64,000 nt of DNA. It comes from a bacterium M00.F.Ca.ET.205.01.1.1 (GTDB lineage: Bacteria > Pseudomonadota > Alphaproteobacteria > Rhizobiales > Rhizobiaceae). The notes under the pieces are model-generated. The model was given only the letters and a program-made list of their open reading frames with translations, was not told the DNA's origin and did no database searches. Positions 35,082 to 44,179 of the stretch are shown here, in pieces (position 1 is the first letter of the stretch; every line of letters begins with the position of its first letter). The position numbers and the translations under genes are program-made. Where the stretch lies: NCBI GenBank assembly GCA_004791255.1, contig SRUQ01000007.1, positions 248,001 to 312,000 on the forward strand. The letters run 5' to 3'.

Positions 35082-36623
35082 TTACCGCCCCCGCGCCAAG
35101 CTGCCCAATATGCCGCGCACGATGGCCCGGCCGACCGACGAGCCGACAGAACGAACCACCGATTTGATCGCCGCTTCCGCCACCGTCTGGCGATTGGAAG
35201 GGCGTGGCGCCGGTGCGCGCCGACCACCCGACTGTGGTTCCGGATCGTCATTGCCGAAGCCCGGAATGGTCCAGCGCGAACGGCCGGTGTCGGCCTGCTG
35301 CGCCTCGGCATCCGCCGCATCCTTGGCTTTCTTCTGCAGCAGCTCGAAGGCCGATTCGCGATCGATGACCTGATCGTACTGGCCGACAACCGGGCTTTCC
35401 TGGATCAGCTTATGCCGCTCGGTGGGAGCTATCGGCCCAAGCCGCGACGATGGCGGGCGGATCAAGGTGCGTTGCACCATGGAGGGAATGCCCTTGGCTT
35501 CCAACGTGGAAACCAGGGCTTCGCCGGTGCCGAGCTGGGTTATGGCTGTCGAGCAGTCGAAATCGGGATTGGGCCGGAACGTCTCGGCCGCCGTCCTCAC
35601 CGCCTGCTGCTCGCGCGGCGTATAAGCGCGCAGCGCGTGCTGGACGCGGTTGCCGAGCTGGGCCAGCACCTTCTCGGGGATGTCCAAGGGATTCTGCGTG
35701 ACGAAATAGACGCCGACGCCCTTCGAGCGGATCAGGCGCACCACCTGCTCGACCCGGTCGATCAGCACCTTCGGCGCCTCGTCGAACAAGAGATGCGCCT
35801 CGTCGAAGAAGAACACTAGCTTCGGCTTGTCGGGATCGCCGACTTCGGGCAGTTCCTCGAACAGTTCCGACATCAGCCAGAGCAGGAAGGTGGCGTAGAG
35901 CCGCGGGTTCATCATCAGCTTGTCCGCGGCCAGCACGCTGATGGCGCCGCGGCCGTCGCGGGTGGTGCGCATGATGTCCGAGATGCGCAATGCCGGCTCG
36001 CCGAAGAAGTTCGCCGCCCCTTGCTGTTCCAGCACCAGCAGCGTGCGCTGGATGGCGCCGACGGAAGGTTTGGTCACGTTGCCGTAGCGGGCGCTGATCT
36101 CGTCGGCACGCCCGGCGATGTTGGCAAGCAGCGCCTGCAGATCCTTCAGGTCGAGCAGCAGCAGGCCGTCCTCGTCGGCGATGCGGAAGGCGATGTTCAT
36201 GATGCCTTCCTGCGCCTCGGTGAGGTTCATCAGCCGCGACAGAAGCAGCGGGCCCATCTCGGATATGGTGGCGCGAATGGGATGGCCTTGCTCGCCGAAC
36301 AGATCCCAGAAGATGACCGGGAATTCCTGGAAATCATAGGGATCGAGCTTGACCTGCTCGGCCCGCTTGACCAGGAAATCCTGGGCCGTGCCCATCATGG
36401 CGATACCGGACAGGTCGCCTTTGATGTCGGCGCAGAATACCGGCACGCCGGCATTGGAAAAGCCTTCCGCCAGGATCTGCAAGGTGACGGTCTTGCCGGT
36501 GCCGGTGGCGCCGGTCACAAGGCCATGGCGGTTGCCGTATTGCAGCAGCAGTTCCTCGGCGCGCTGGTAGCTGTCATCCGGCTTGCGGCTGGCGCCGATA
36601 AAAATGCTGGTCTCGTCAGCCAT
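35082..36623 (-). CDS. HerA-like ATPase, DUF853 family
   Basis: A 513-aa cytoplasmic P-loop ATPase resembling E. coli YjgR. Walker A is VTGATGTGKTVTLQ near residues 36-46 and Walker B LVFFFDEAHLLFDE near 260, followed by the IRSKGVGVYFVTQNP sensor region. The C-terminus has a variable Ala/Arg-rich tail ending in a Gly/Arg helix. DUF853 proteins relate to HerA/FtsK translocases, but their function is unproven. Start set at 36623 (MADETSIFIGAS); the upstream extension has no family sequence. Separated from the cyclase gene downstream by 248 bp, so probably an independent unit. Confidence 0.9.
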   Translation of the reverse strand: MADETSIFIGASRKPDDSYQRAEELLLQYGNRHGLVTGATGTGKTVTLQILAEGFSNAGVPVFCADIKGDLSGIAMMGTAQDFLVKRAEQVKLDPYDFQEFPVIFWDLFGEQGHPIRATISEMGPLLLSRLMNLTEAQEGIMNIAFRIADEDGLLLLDLKDLQALLANIAGRADEISARYGNVTKPSVGAIQRTLLVLEQQGAANFFGEPALRISDIMRTTRDGRGAISVLAADKLMMNPRLYATFLLWLMSELFEELPEVGDPDKPKLVFFFDEAHLLFDEAPKVLIDRVEQVVRLIRSKGVGVYFVTQNPLDIPEKVLAQLGNRVQHALRAYTPREQQAVRTAAETFRPNPDFDCSTAITQLGTGEALVSTLEAKGIPSMVQRTLIRPPSSRLGPIAPTERHKLIQESPVVGQYDQVIDRESAFELLQKKAKDAADAEAQQADTGRSRWTIPGFGNDDPEPQSGGRRAPAPRPSNRQTVAEAAIKSVVRSVGSSVGRAIVRGILGSLARGR

Positions 36624-36904
36624 ATGACCGGTCTCCGCAATCTGGTCTGTAAAAATTGGTCCTTTGTCCGCAGGTATAGTCAGGCCACCGCACAGCGACA
36701 ATGGCGCTCGTCGATCAAGGGCCTATTTGGAGCTTGCGGATTTCAGTCATGTTTGGCAATCGTTCATGGTTCGTGCTGCCGTAGCCGGGAGCTGTCCGGC
36801 AGGTGAATTCGAAACTTGGAAACGCATTGCATTGCGGTATGGCAGCGGGGCTCGTAGACTGAGGTGCTCCAGGCTGATGCGGCCGCAGACAATGAGGACA
36901 ATGG

Positions 36905-38347
36905 ATGGGCGCGGGAGCCTTGACCAGGGATAACGAACTTCCCAATGCCGACCGGCAGCGGTGGCTGGCGCTGGCCGAAAAAGCGCTGGCCGGTGCGTCT
37001 TTCGAGGAAAGGCTGGTTTCGCACACGGATGACGGCATCCGCGTAGAACCGCTCTATGAGCGCACGGCGGTCGCGGAGCCGATCGTGCGCACCAATCCGA
37101 GATCGCCATGGATCGTCAGCCAGCGTATCGACGATCCCGACGTTGGCCGTGCCAAGGCCCAGGCTCTCGAAGACGTCGCCCAGGGCGCAACCGGATTGTC
37201 ACTGGTCTTCGAAGGCGCGCCGAATGCATTCGGCTACGGCCTGCCGAGGACAGCGCAGGCGCTGGAGACGGTGCTGGACGGCATCGCCCTCAACTGTGTC
37301 CAGATCCGCATCGACGCCCACCCCTGGAGCCGCCCGATGGCCGACTGGCTGGTGGCGTTCCTGGGCAAGCGCCGCTCGGATCCGGCAAAGCTCAACCTTT
37401 CCTTCGGCATCGATCCGGCAGCAATCCTGGCCGGAACCGGCCGCTTGCGTATGTCGATAGAGGCGCTGCAGGAATCGATGCCGCAGTCGCTGGCGCATTT
37501 CTTCGCGATGGGCGTTCCGGGCGTGCTGCTCGAGGCGGACGGGCGGGTGTTCCACAATGCCGGCGCCACCGAAGCGCAGGAGCTCGGCATCATGCTGGCT
37601 TCCGCCGTCTCCTATCTCAGGATGTTCGAGAAGGCGCGGCAGCCGCTTGTCTATGCCGCTCCCCATATCGGCTTCGCGCTCAGCGTCGACCAGGACCAGT
37701 TCCTGGCGATGGCCAAGGTCCGCGCGCTGCGGCGGCTGTGGGCTCGCACCCAGGAAGCCTGTTCGATCCCCAATTCCACCGCCAACATCCATGCCGAGAC
37801 ATCGTTTCGCATGATGACGATGATGGACCCGGAAACCAACATCCTGCGCACGACAATCGCCTGCTTCGCCGCGGCGGCGGGCGGGGCCGATTCGATCGCC
37901 ATCCTGCCGCACACTATCGCGCACGGCCTGCCATCGGGTTTTGCCCGTCGTGTCGCCCGCAATGCGCAGCTGATCATGGCCAATGAAAGCCATATCGATC
38001 ATGTCGCCGACCCAGCCTATGGTTCCGGTGGCGTCGAGACGCTCACCACCGACCTCTGCGAAGCGGCCTGGGCGGAGCTGCAGGCGATCGAAGCCGAGGG
38101 CGGCGTGTTGGCCAGCCTGCGGGACGGACATATCCAGAAGCGTGTCCGCGCCGCCTCCGCAAAGCGCGCCGCCGCTTTTCAGTCGGGCGAGAGGGCGATC
38201 ATCGGCACCACGCTCTATCCGCAGAAGACCGAACGTCCGGTCGAGACGCTCGCGGCAGAACAACGGCCGGCCGTCGCGGAAGGCGTCGCCCTGTGCGAAC
38301 CGCTGTATCCGGTTCGCATCGACCAGTCGATCGAGGCCGCTTCTTGA
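36905..38347 (+). CDS. Methylmalonyl-CoA mutase small (beta) subunit, short form
   Basis: A 480-aa partner of the catalytic mutase subunit that interconverts methylmalonyl-CoA and succinyl-CoA in propionyl-CoA use. It has the TIM-barrel half only: WIVSQRIDDPD, LSLVFEGAPNAFGYGLP, IPNSTANIHAETSFRMMT and AHGLPSGFARRVARN. It ends without the degenerate cobalamin-binding domain present in classical MutA (about 620 aa). The stop overlaps the large-subunit TTG (TTGA), so the two are tightly coupled. In related rhizobia the enzyme can work as a large-subunit homodimer, so this subunit may be structural. Confidence 0.85.
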   Translation: MGAGALTRDNELPNADRQRWLALAEKALAGASFEERLVSHTDDGIRVEPLYERTAVAEPIVRTNPRSPWIVSQRIDDPDVGRAKAQALEDVAQGATGLSLVFEGAPNAFGYGLPRTAQALETVLDGIALNCVQIRIDAHPWSRPMADWLVAFLGKRRSDPAKLNLSFGIDPAAILAGTGRLRMSIEALQESMPQSLAHFFAMGVPGVLLEADGRVFHNAGATEAQELGIMLASAVSYLRMFEKARQPLVYAAPHIGFALSVDQDQFLAMAKVRALRRLWARTQEACSIPNSTANIHAETSFRMMTMMDPETNILRTTIACFAAAAGGADSIAILPHTIAHGLPSGFARRVARNAQLIMANESHIDHVADPAYGSGGVETLTTDLCEAAWAELQAIEAEGGVLASLRDGHIQKRVRAASAKRAAAFQSGERAIIGTTLYPQKTERPVETLAAEQRPAVAEGVALCEPLYPVRIDQSIEAAS

Positions 38348-40467
38348 TCCCGGATTTCAGTCAAATCGGCTGGGTGCCGCCAAGGCGTGCGCCGGTCGAG
38401 GTCAAGGGCCAGCGGATGACGCCGGAGGGCCTTGCCGTCAAGCACCTCTACACGCAAGCCGACCTGAAGGGGCTGCCGCATCTCGATACCTATCCGGGCA
38501 TGCCGCCCTTCGTGCGCGGCCCCTACCCGACCATGTATGTCCAGCAGCCCTGGACGATCCGGCAGTATGCCGGCTTCTCGACGGCCGAAGAATCCAATGC
38601 CTTCTACCGGCGCAACCTCGCCGCCGGCCAGAAAGGCCTCTCCGTTGCGTTCGACCTTGCCACGCATCGCGGCTATGACAGCGACCATCCGCGCGTCGCC
38701 GGCGATGTCGGTATGGCGGGCGTGGCGATCGATTCCATCCTCGACATGCGCCAGCTGTTCGACGGCATCCCGCTCGGCGAGATGACGGTGTCGATGACCA
38801 TGAACGGCGCGGTGCTGCCGATCATGGCGCTCTACATCGTGGCGGCCGAGGAACAAGGCGTCGCGCAAAAGGACCTCGCCGGGACCATTCAGAACGACAT
38901 TCTGAAGGAGTTCATGGTCCGCAACACGTACATCTATCCGCCGAAGCCCTCGATGCGGATCGTGTCGGACATCTTCTCCTACACCTCTCGGCACATGCCG
39001 AAGTTCAACTCGATCTCGATTTCCGGCTACCACATGCAGGAGGCCGGGGCGACGGCCGATCTCGAACTCGCCTACACCATCGCCGACGGCATTGAATATG
39101 CCCGCGCCGGCGTTGCCGCCGGCCTCGACATCGACCGCTTCGCGCCGCGCCTGTCATTCTTCTGGGCGATCGGCATGAACTTCTTCATGGAGGTGGCCAA
39201 GCTCAGGGCCGCACGCCTGTTATGGGCAAGCCTGTTGAAGAAGAATTTCGCGCCCAAAGACGAGCGCTCGCTGTCGCTGCGGACGCACAGCCAGACCTCG
39301 GGCTGGTCGCTGACGGCGCAGGACCCCTACAACAACATCATCCGCACCATGATCGAGGCGATGGCGGCGACGCAGGGCCACACGCAGTCGCTGCACACCA
39401 ACTCCTTCGACGAGGCGATGGCGCTGCCGACCGACCATTCGGCGCGCATTGCCCGCAACACGCAGCTTATCCTGCAGAAGGAGTCCGGCACCACGCGCAT
39501 CATCGATCCATGGGGCGGCTCTGCCTATCTGGAGCGGCTCACCCATGATCTGGCCGCGCGCGCGCTCGCCCATATCGAGGAGGTCGAGGCTGTCGGCGGC
39601 ATAGCCGCGGCAACCGAGAAAGGCATTCCCAAGCTGCGCATCGAGGAAGCCGCCGCCCGCACACAAGCGCGCATCGATTCCGGCGAGCAGATGCTGGTCG
39701 GGGTCAATGCGCACCGGCCCGAAACGGATATCGAAGTCGACGTGCTGAAGATCGACAATGCCGAGGTCAGGGCGCGGCAATTGTCGAAGCTGCAGCGGCT
39801 GAAAGGCACCCGAGACGTCGCCGCCGTCGAAAGCGCGCTCGACGCGCTGACCCGTGCCACGCAGGGAAATGAAAACCTTCTTGAGTTCGCCATCCGCGCT
39901 GCGCGTGCCAATGCCACGGTCGGCGAGATTTCGATGGCGCTGGAGCGGACCTTCGGCCGCCATGTCGCGTCGGTCCAGCTGATTTCCGGTGTCTATCGCC
40001 AGGCGCTGGGTGACAATCCACTGACCGACCGGCTGCAAGAGAAGGTGGAGGCCTTTGAAAGGCAATCCGGAGGCAAGCCGCGCATCCTCATCGCCAAGAT
40101 GGGCCAGGACGGGCACGACCGCGGCCAGAAGGTGGTTGCCACCGCTTTCGCCGATCTCGGCTTCGATGTCACTGTCGGCGCCATGTTCCAGACGCCCGAG
40201 GAGATCGCCAGGCTGGCGGTTGCGCATGACGTTCATATCATCGGCGCCTCGTCGCTGGCCGCCGGCCACCTGACGCTGATCCCCGAACTGCGCGACACGC
40301 TGAAGAAGCTTGGCCACGGCGACATGCTGATCGTGGCCGGCGGCGTCATTCCGCCACAGGATTACGACGCGGTTCTGCAAGCAGGCGCTGCGGAGATTTT
40401 CCCGCCAGGGACGGTTATCCCGGAAGCGGCGGAGCGTCTGCTCGACAGGCTGCTGGTGGAAAGCTGA
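38344..40467 (+). CDS. Methylmalonyl-CoA mutase large (catalytic) subunit
   Basis: A 707-aa adenosylcobalamin enzyme. Start chosen at TTG 38344 (LIPDFSQIGWVPPR), overlapping the small-subunit stop by 3 nt; the longer frame (38293) lies inside the upstream gene. The barrel shows PWTIRQYAGFSTAEESN, FDLATHRGYDSDHPRV and the substrate loop RTHSQTSGWSLT. The C-terminal cobalamin domain has the base-off motif DGHDRG with the axial His near 591, plus GASSLAAGH and VVAGGVIP. Order and length are standard. It works in propionate, odd-chain fatty acid and branched amino-acid catabolism. No meaB chaperone gene is adjacent. Confidence 0.95.
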   Translation: MIPDFSQIGWVPPRRAPVEVKGQRMTPEGLAVKHLYTQADLKGLPHLDTYPGMPPFVRGPYPTMYVQQPWTIRQYAGFSTAEESNAFYRRNLAAGQKGLSVAFDLATHRGYDSDHPRVAGDVGMAGVAIDSILDMRQLFDGIPLGEMTVSMTMNGAVLPIMALYIVAAEEQGVAQKDLAGTIQNDILKEFMVRNTYIYPPKPSMRIVSDIFSYTSRHMPKFNSISISGYHMQEAGATADLELAYTIADGIEYARAGVAAGLDIDRFAPRLSFFWAIGMNFFMEVAKLRAARLLWASLLKKNFAPKDERSLSLRTHSQTSGWSLTAQDPYNNIIRTMIEAMAATQGHTQSLHTNSFDEAMALPTDHSARIARNTQLILQKESGTTRIIDPWGGSAYLERLTHDLAARALAHIEEVEAVGGIAAATEKGIPKLRIEEAAARTQARIDSGEQMLVGVNAHRPETDIEVDVLKIDNAEVRARQLSKLQRLKGTRDVAAVESALDALTRATQGNENLLEFAIRAARANATVGEISMALERTFGRHVASVQLISGVYRQALGDNPLTDRLQEKVEAFERQSGGKPRILIAKMGQDGHDRGQKVVATAFADLGFDVTVGAMFQTPEEIARLAVAHDVHIIGASSLAAGHLTLIPELRDTLKKLGHGDMLIVAGGVIPPQDYDAVLQAGAAEIFPPGTVIPEAAERLLDRLLVES

Positions 40468-40471
40468 CGTT

Positions 40472-40526
40472 GTTATAATTTCCGTTGCAACATACGGCTT
40501 GTCTCGTTATAATCAACGTTGCAACA
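40472..40526 (+). repeat. Two direct 21-bp repeats in the toxin-antitoxin promoter
   Basis: Copies at 40472-40492 and 40506-40526 match at 18 of 21 positions, both starting GTTATAAT and ending CGTTGCAACA, with a 34-bp period. They flank and include the promoter and are likely binding sites of the AbrB-type antitoxin. Confidence 0.8.
40485..40513 (+). promoter_or_regulatory. Sigma-70-type promoter of the AbrB/Doc operon
   Basis: TTGCAA (40485-40490), 17 bp, TATAAT (40508-40513), 25 bp before the antitoxin ATG. The -35 box lies in the first repeat copy and the -10 box in the second, so a protein on the repeats would cover both. Confidence 0.75.
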
Positions 40527-40538
40527 GGATGTTTCATC

Positions 40539-40769
40539 ATGAACACCACCATTCGCAAAATCGGCAATTCCGACGGCCTGATTCTGCCGAAAGAGCTTCT
40601 TGATCGATTGAACCTCAAGAGGGGCGATAACGTGGTGGTCGTTCAGGAGGGGCAAGAGCTTCGCTTACGCCGATTGGAAGACTCTGCCGAGGAATTCGAG
40701 CGTAAGATGAAGGTCGCGCGCGAGCGGATGAAGAAATATGAGGTTGCCTACCGCGCTCTCGCAAAATGA
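40539..40769 (+). CDS. AbrB/MazE-type antitoxin
   Basis: A 76-aa DNA-binding antitoxin. The N-terminal half is a SpoVT/AbrB swapped-hairpin domain (IRKIGNSDGLILPKELLDRL, then NLKRGDNVVVV). The C-terminal half is a charged helix (EEFERKMKVARERMKKYE) that should bind and block the toxin. Start is at 40539, because the longer frame crosses the promoter. Its stop overlaps the doc start (ATGA). The operon promoter carries two repeats that probably serve autorepression. Confidence 0.9.
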   Translation: MNTTIRKIGNSDGLILPKELLDRLNLKRGDNVVVVQEGQELRLRRLEDSAEEFERKMKVARERMKKYEVAYRALAK

Positions 40770-41152
40770 CCGAGCATCATTCGAGGGAATTTGTGCAGGC
40801 GATGCACGCCGAGCAGTTGCGCCTGCACGGCGGCGCACCGGGTACCCGTGATGAAGGCATGCTGGAGTCGGCGCTCGCGCGTCCACAGCAAAAAGAGGCA
40901 TATGGCAACCCAGATCTATGCGAACTGGCCGCCGCCTATCTTTTCGGCATTGCGAAGAACCACCCGTTCGTTGACGGCAACAAGCGCACCGCCTTCGCGG
41001 CGGCCGATCTGTTTCTCTATTTCAACGGACTGAGCCTGGAGGCTGACCAGCAGGATATTATCCAACTGGTTCTGATGGTGGCAGCCGGCGAGATCGATGA
41101 AGCAGGCGCAGCCGCGTTCTTTCGCGACCATGTCGTCAAGATCGAGACATAG
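40766..41152 (+). CDS. doc: Doc-type toxin (Fic-fold, death-on-curing family)
   Basis: A 128-aa protein with the Fic/Doc active motif HPFVDGNKRTAF (His66, Asp70, Lys73, Arg74). Phage P1 Doc phosphorylates EF-Tu and stalls translation; this protein has the same short motif form and is likely a kinase of that kind, though this is transferred from the family. N-terminal HAEQLRLHGGAPGTRDEG is also typical of Doc. It starts 4 nt before the antitoxin stop. Doc is more often paired with Phd than with an AbrB protein. Convergent with the GreA/B-like gene. Confidence 0.92.
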   Translation: MTEHHSREFVQAMHAEQLRLHGGAPGTRDEGMLESALARPQQKEAYGNPDLCELAAAYLFGIAKNHPFVDGNKRTAFAAADLFLYFNGLSLEADQQDIIQLVLMVAAGEIDEAGAAAFFRDHVVKIET

Positions 41153-41167
41153 CCGGTCGGCGGTGGC

Positions 41168-41644
41168 TTATCCGCCATTGCTCAGCTTGACGATTTCCCA
41201 TTCCTTGCCGTTGACGGCGGCGACGTCGCCGACCTTCTTGCCGAACAGTGCAACGGCCATGGGCGACATATGGGAAATGGTGCCCTTGGCCGGATCGGCC
41301 TCGTCCTCGCCGACGATCTTCCAATGGACCTTGCGGCCATCGTCACCTTCGAGCGTCACGCCCATGCCGAAGCGAACCTGGTCGCTGTGAGGCTCCGGCA
41401 CCGAAAGCTCGGCATTCTCGCGCCGCGCCGTCCAATAGCGCAGGTCGCGTGACACGACGGCGATGCGCTCGCGGTCGGCCTTGCGTTCGGCTTTCGCCAG
41501 GACATCGCGCAACTCGGCGAGATTCTCCTCGATCTGCGCCAGGCCATGCTCGGTCACCAGATTGCGGTTCTGGCTGATCGGCCGTTCACCGACACCGGCA
41601 ATGGCGTTTTCGCTGTCTTCTTCGCGGGTAAAAGCTCTGCTCAT
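41168..41644 (-). CDS. GreA/GreB-family transcription elongation factor-like protein
   Basis: A 158-aa protein with an N-terminal coiled coil (LAQIEENLAELRDVLAKAER) and a C-terminal FKBP-like domain (FGMGVTLEGDDGRKVHWKIV, then GKKVGDVAAVNGKEWEIVKL). The acidic residues at the coiled-coil tip that stimulate RNA cleavage in GreA/GreB are not clearly conserved, so it may be a Gre-like antagonist or Rnk-type factor. It would bind the RNA polymerase secondary channel. Single gene, divergent from the beta-helix gene with about 106 bp between. Confidence 0.85.
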   Translation of the reverse strand: MSRAFTREEDSENAIAGVGERPISQNRNLVTEHGLAQIEENLAELRDVLAKAERKADRERIAVVSRDLRYWTARRENAELSVPEPHSDQVRFGMGVTLEGDDGRKVHWKIVGEDEADPAKGTISHMSPMAVALFGKKVGDVAAVNGKEWEIVKLSNGG

Positions 41645-41750
41645 CCCTTCAACTTAGGCGCGCGGGGCCTGCTCGACAAGCCACTGCCTCAGGGGAGAGA
41701 CGGAACGGCTGGCACGATTCCTGCGATGTCGGGTCGGACACTGGGATTCT

Positions 41751-43133
41751 GTGCCGATGTTGAACAGACGAACACTGCTGAGGCAGACTGCCGGGTTTGC
41801 CATCATGGGTCTCGCGCTCGGCAAGGCGGCCGCCGCCGGTCTGCCCGGCATCGAGAAAGCCGCGATGCGCGGCTCGATCAACGCCACCGAGCTTGGTGTG
41901 CAATCCGGCACATCAGACGATCAGAGCAAGGTTTTCGCCAAGCTTTTGCGCGAGGCCAACGATCGCGACACGACGGTGTTCCTGCCGGCAGGCACCTATG
42001 TCGTGTCCAATCTGTCGTTGCCGGGCCGTGTGCGCCTGGCCGGCGTGCCGGGCGCAACCCGCATCGTCTATGGCGGCGACGGCCATCTGTTCATGGCCGA
42101 ACAGGCCGATCATATCGAGCTTAGCGGACTGGTCTTCGACGGCAGCAACCGCTCGATGGCCGACTATGCGCAAGGGCTGCTCGATCTGCGCCGTATCGGC
42201 CATCTCGTTATCGACAATTGCCAGATCACCGGCAGCGGCAAGAACGGGCTGGCGCTCGAACACGCGGCCGGCCGGATCGAGCGCACGGACATATCGGGCG
42301 CGGCGGATGCCGGCATCTATTCGGTCGAGGCGGCAGGGCTGGCGATATCAGGCAACACGATTTCCGACTGCGCCAATGGCGGCATCCTCGTGCATCGGTG
42401 GCAGGCCGGGGAAGACGGCACCATCGTCACCGGCAACCGGGTCCAGCGCATCGGCGCGCGCAGCGGCGGCACCGGCCAGAACGGCAACGGCATCAACGCC
42501 TTCCGCGCCGCCAATGTCGTCATCTCCGGCAACGTCGTATCGGACTGCGCCTTCTCGGCGATCCGCGCCAACAGCTCCAGCAATCTGCAGATATCGGGCA
42601 ACACCTGCCTGCGGTCCGGCGAAACGGCGGTCTATTCCGAATTCTCCTTCGAGGGCGCCGTCATCAGCAACAACATCGTCGACTGCGCGGCCAACGGCAT
42701 CTCGATCGTCAACTTCAACGAAGGCGGCCGCATGGGCGTCTGCTCGGGAAACATCGTGCGCAATCTGTCGACCGTTGGCCCCTACCCCGCCGACGCGCCT
42801 GGATTCGGCGTCGGCATCGGCGTCGAGGCCGACACCACCGTCTCCAACAATGTCATCGAGAACGCACCGCTCTACGGCATGCTGATCGGCTGGGGGCCGT
42901 ATCTGCGCAATGTCGTGGCCACCGGCAACATCATCCGCAAGGCCGGAACCGGCATCGTCGTCAGCGTGGTCGAGGGCGCCGGGACGGCTGTCATTTCGGA
43001 CAATGTCATCGACGGCGCCCGCAACGGCGCCATTGTCGGCCAGCGCTGGGCGGAGCCGGCAACCGGCGATCTCGCCGCGTCAGCCGAAAGCGGCTACGCG
43101 CATCTGACCGTCGAGCGCAACCACGTCAGCTAA
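41751..43133 (+). CDS. Tat-exported parallel beta-helix repeat protein (TIGR03808 type)
   Basis: A 460-aa exported protein. The Tat signal is NRRTLLRQTAGFAIMGLALG with cleavage near AAAA. The remainder is made of short beta-helix turns rich in Asn, Gly and Ile (e.g. VVISGNVVSDCAFSAIRANS, VISNNIVDCAANGISIVNF), like pectate lyase or surface glycan enzymes. It matches TIGR03808, a family of twin-arginine exported repeat proteins found mainly in rhizobia. No catalytic set can be assigned. The first ATG (41751) and the one at 41757 are both possible. Monocistronic, convergent with the asparaginase gene. Confidence 0.9.
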   Translation: MPMLNRRTLLRQTAGFAIMGLALGKAAAAGLPGIEKAAMRGSINATELGVQSGTSDDQSKVFAKLLREANDRDTTVFLPAGTYVVSNLSLPGRVRLAGVPGATRIVYGGDGHLFMAEQADHIELSGLVFDGSNRSMADYAQGLLDLRRIGHLVIDNCQITGSGKNGLALEHAAGRIERTDISGAADAGIYSVEAAGLAISGNTISDCANGGILVHRWQAGEDGTIVTGNRVQRIGARSGGTGQNGNGINAFRAANVVISGNVVSDCAFSAIRANSSSNLQISGNTCLRSGETAVYSEFSFEGAVISNNIVDCAANGISIVNFNEGGRMGVCSGNIVRNLSTVGPYPADAPGFGVGIGVEADTTVSNNVIENAPLYGMLIGWGPYLRNVVATGNIIRKAGTGIVVSVVEGAGTAVISDNVIDGARNGAIVGQRWAEPATGDLAASAESGYAHLTVERNHVS

Positions 43134-43147
43134 GTTCTTGCCTTGCT

Positions 43148-44152
43148 TCAGTTCAGCGCCGCCGTTGGCCGCAGCGAGCCGACCTTGGCGCCGATCCGGC
43201 TTTCGATCGGCGTGTTTGCCAGTTCGCGCAGCTTGGCCGCCACGGCATCATCCGCTTGCAGAAGCTTGGCCAGGACGGCGGCACATATGGCTTCGCCAGC
43301 GCGAGCGGCACCATCATCGCATTTGATCGCGATTCCGAGGCCAAGTTCGGGAAGTGCGGCACAGTGGACGCCCTCTGCGCCGCCCTTGGCGAAGATCCGT
43401 CCCGGTGCGGCTTCCATCAAAGCGACATCGGCGCGGCCGGTTCCGGCAACGAAGAAGGGTTGCGCCATGCAGGCCGAAAGCAGGCGTTTCGCGGCCTTGG
43501 CCCGCTCAGGACCGAAACCCCGCGCTGTCGCCATGCGGGCAAAGCCGAGCGCGAAGCTTCTGAGCGGCACCGCGTAGGTCGGGATCGAGCAACCGTCGGT
43601 TGCCCATTCGTCGGCGCTATGGACAGCGCCGGTGACCGCCTGCATGGCGTCGCGGACCATCTCCTGCAAGGCATGGCCGGCCTTGACGTAACCGCGGTGC
43701 GCGATGCCGACATGCACGCAGGTGCAGATGAAACCGGAATGCTTGCCCGAGCAGTTGTTGTGCAGTGCGTTCGGCAAACCGCCGGCGCGCGCCAGCGCAA
43801 TCTCGGCATCATGGCTCGACGGCCAGTGGGCACCGCATTCGAGTGCCGTGCCGTCAAGGCCGGCCTTGGCCAACATGGATCGCGCCAGTTCGACATGAGC
43901 CGGCTCGCCCGAATGCGAGGCACAGGCAAGCGCCAGTTCGCGATTGCCGAAGCCGTAGGCGTCGGCAGCACCCGATTCGACCAGCGGCAGGGCCTGGATT
44001 GCTTTGACGGCGGAGCGCGGGAAAACCGGACGCGATGTATCGCCAATCTCGATAACCGCTTTGCCGTCGGCATCCAGAACCGCGACAGCGCCGCGATGCG
44101 CGCTCTCGACGATCGCGCCACGCAGAACCTCGATCAGAACCGGAATTGTCAT
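43148..44152 (-). CDS. L-asparaginase, Rhizobium etli AnsA / ReAV type
   Basis: A 334-aa enzyme hydrolysing asparagine to aspartate and ammonia. This class is unrelated to E. coli AnsB and uses two Ser-Lys tandems; visible are Ser47-x-x-Lys50 in PRSAVKAIQ and Ser79 in CASHSGEP. CSGKHSGFICTCVH supplies the metal-binding cysteine/histidine region. Start set at 44152, with a GGGAGG ribosome binding site 4 nt upstream; the GTG at 44164 overlaps that site. It follows the thiolase gene by 27 bp, so the two are an operon. Its product feeds aspartate into the TCA cycle. Confidence 0.92.
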   Translation of the reverse strand: MTIPVLIEVLRGAIVESAHRGAVAVLDADGKAVIEIGDTSRPVFPRSAVKAIQALPLVESGAADAYGFGNRELALACASHSGEPAHVELARSMLAKAGLDGTALECGAHWPSSHDAEIALARAGGLPNALHNNCSGKHSGFICTCVHVGIAHRGYVKAGHALQEMVRDAMQAVTGAVHSADEWATDGCSIPTYAVPLRSFALGFARMATARGFGPERAKAAKRLLSACMAQPFFVAGTGRADVALMEAAPGRIFAKGGAEGVHCAALPELGLGIAIKCDDGAARAGEAICAAVLAKLLQADDAVAAKLRELANTPIESRIGAKVGSLRPTAALN

Positions 44153-44179
44153 GCGACCTCCCACTGTAATGCGGGCGGT

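Noticed and set aside
40474..40479. First TATAAT as a second -10 box of the toxin-antitoxin operon
   Set aside because: No acceptable -35 element at 16-18 bp upstream; only the second TATAAT has a proper partner.
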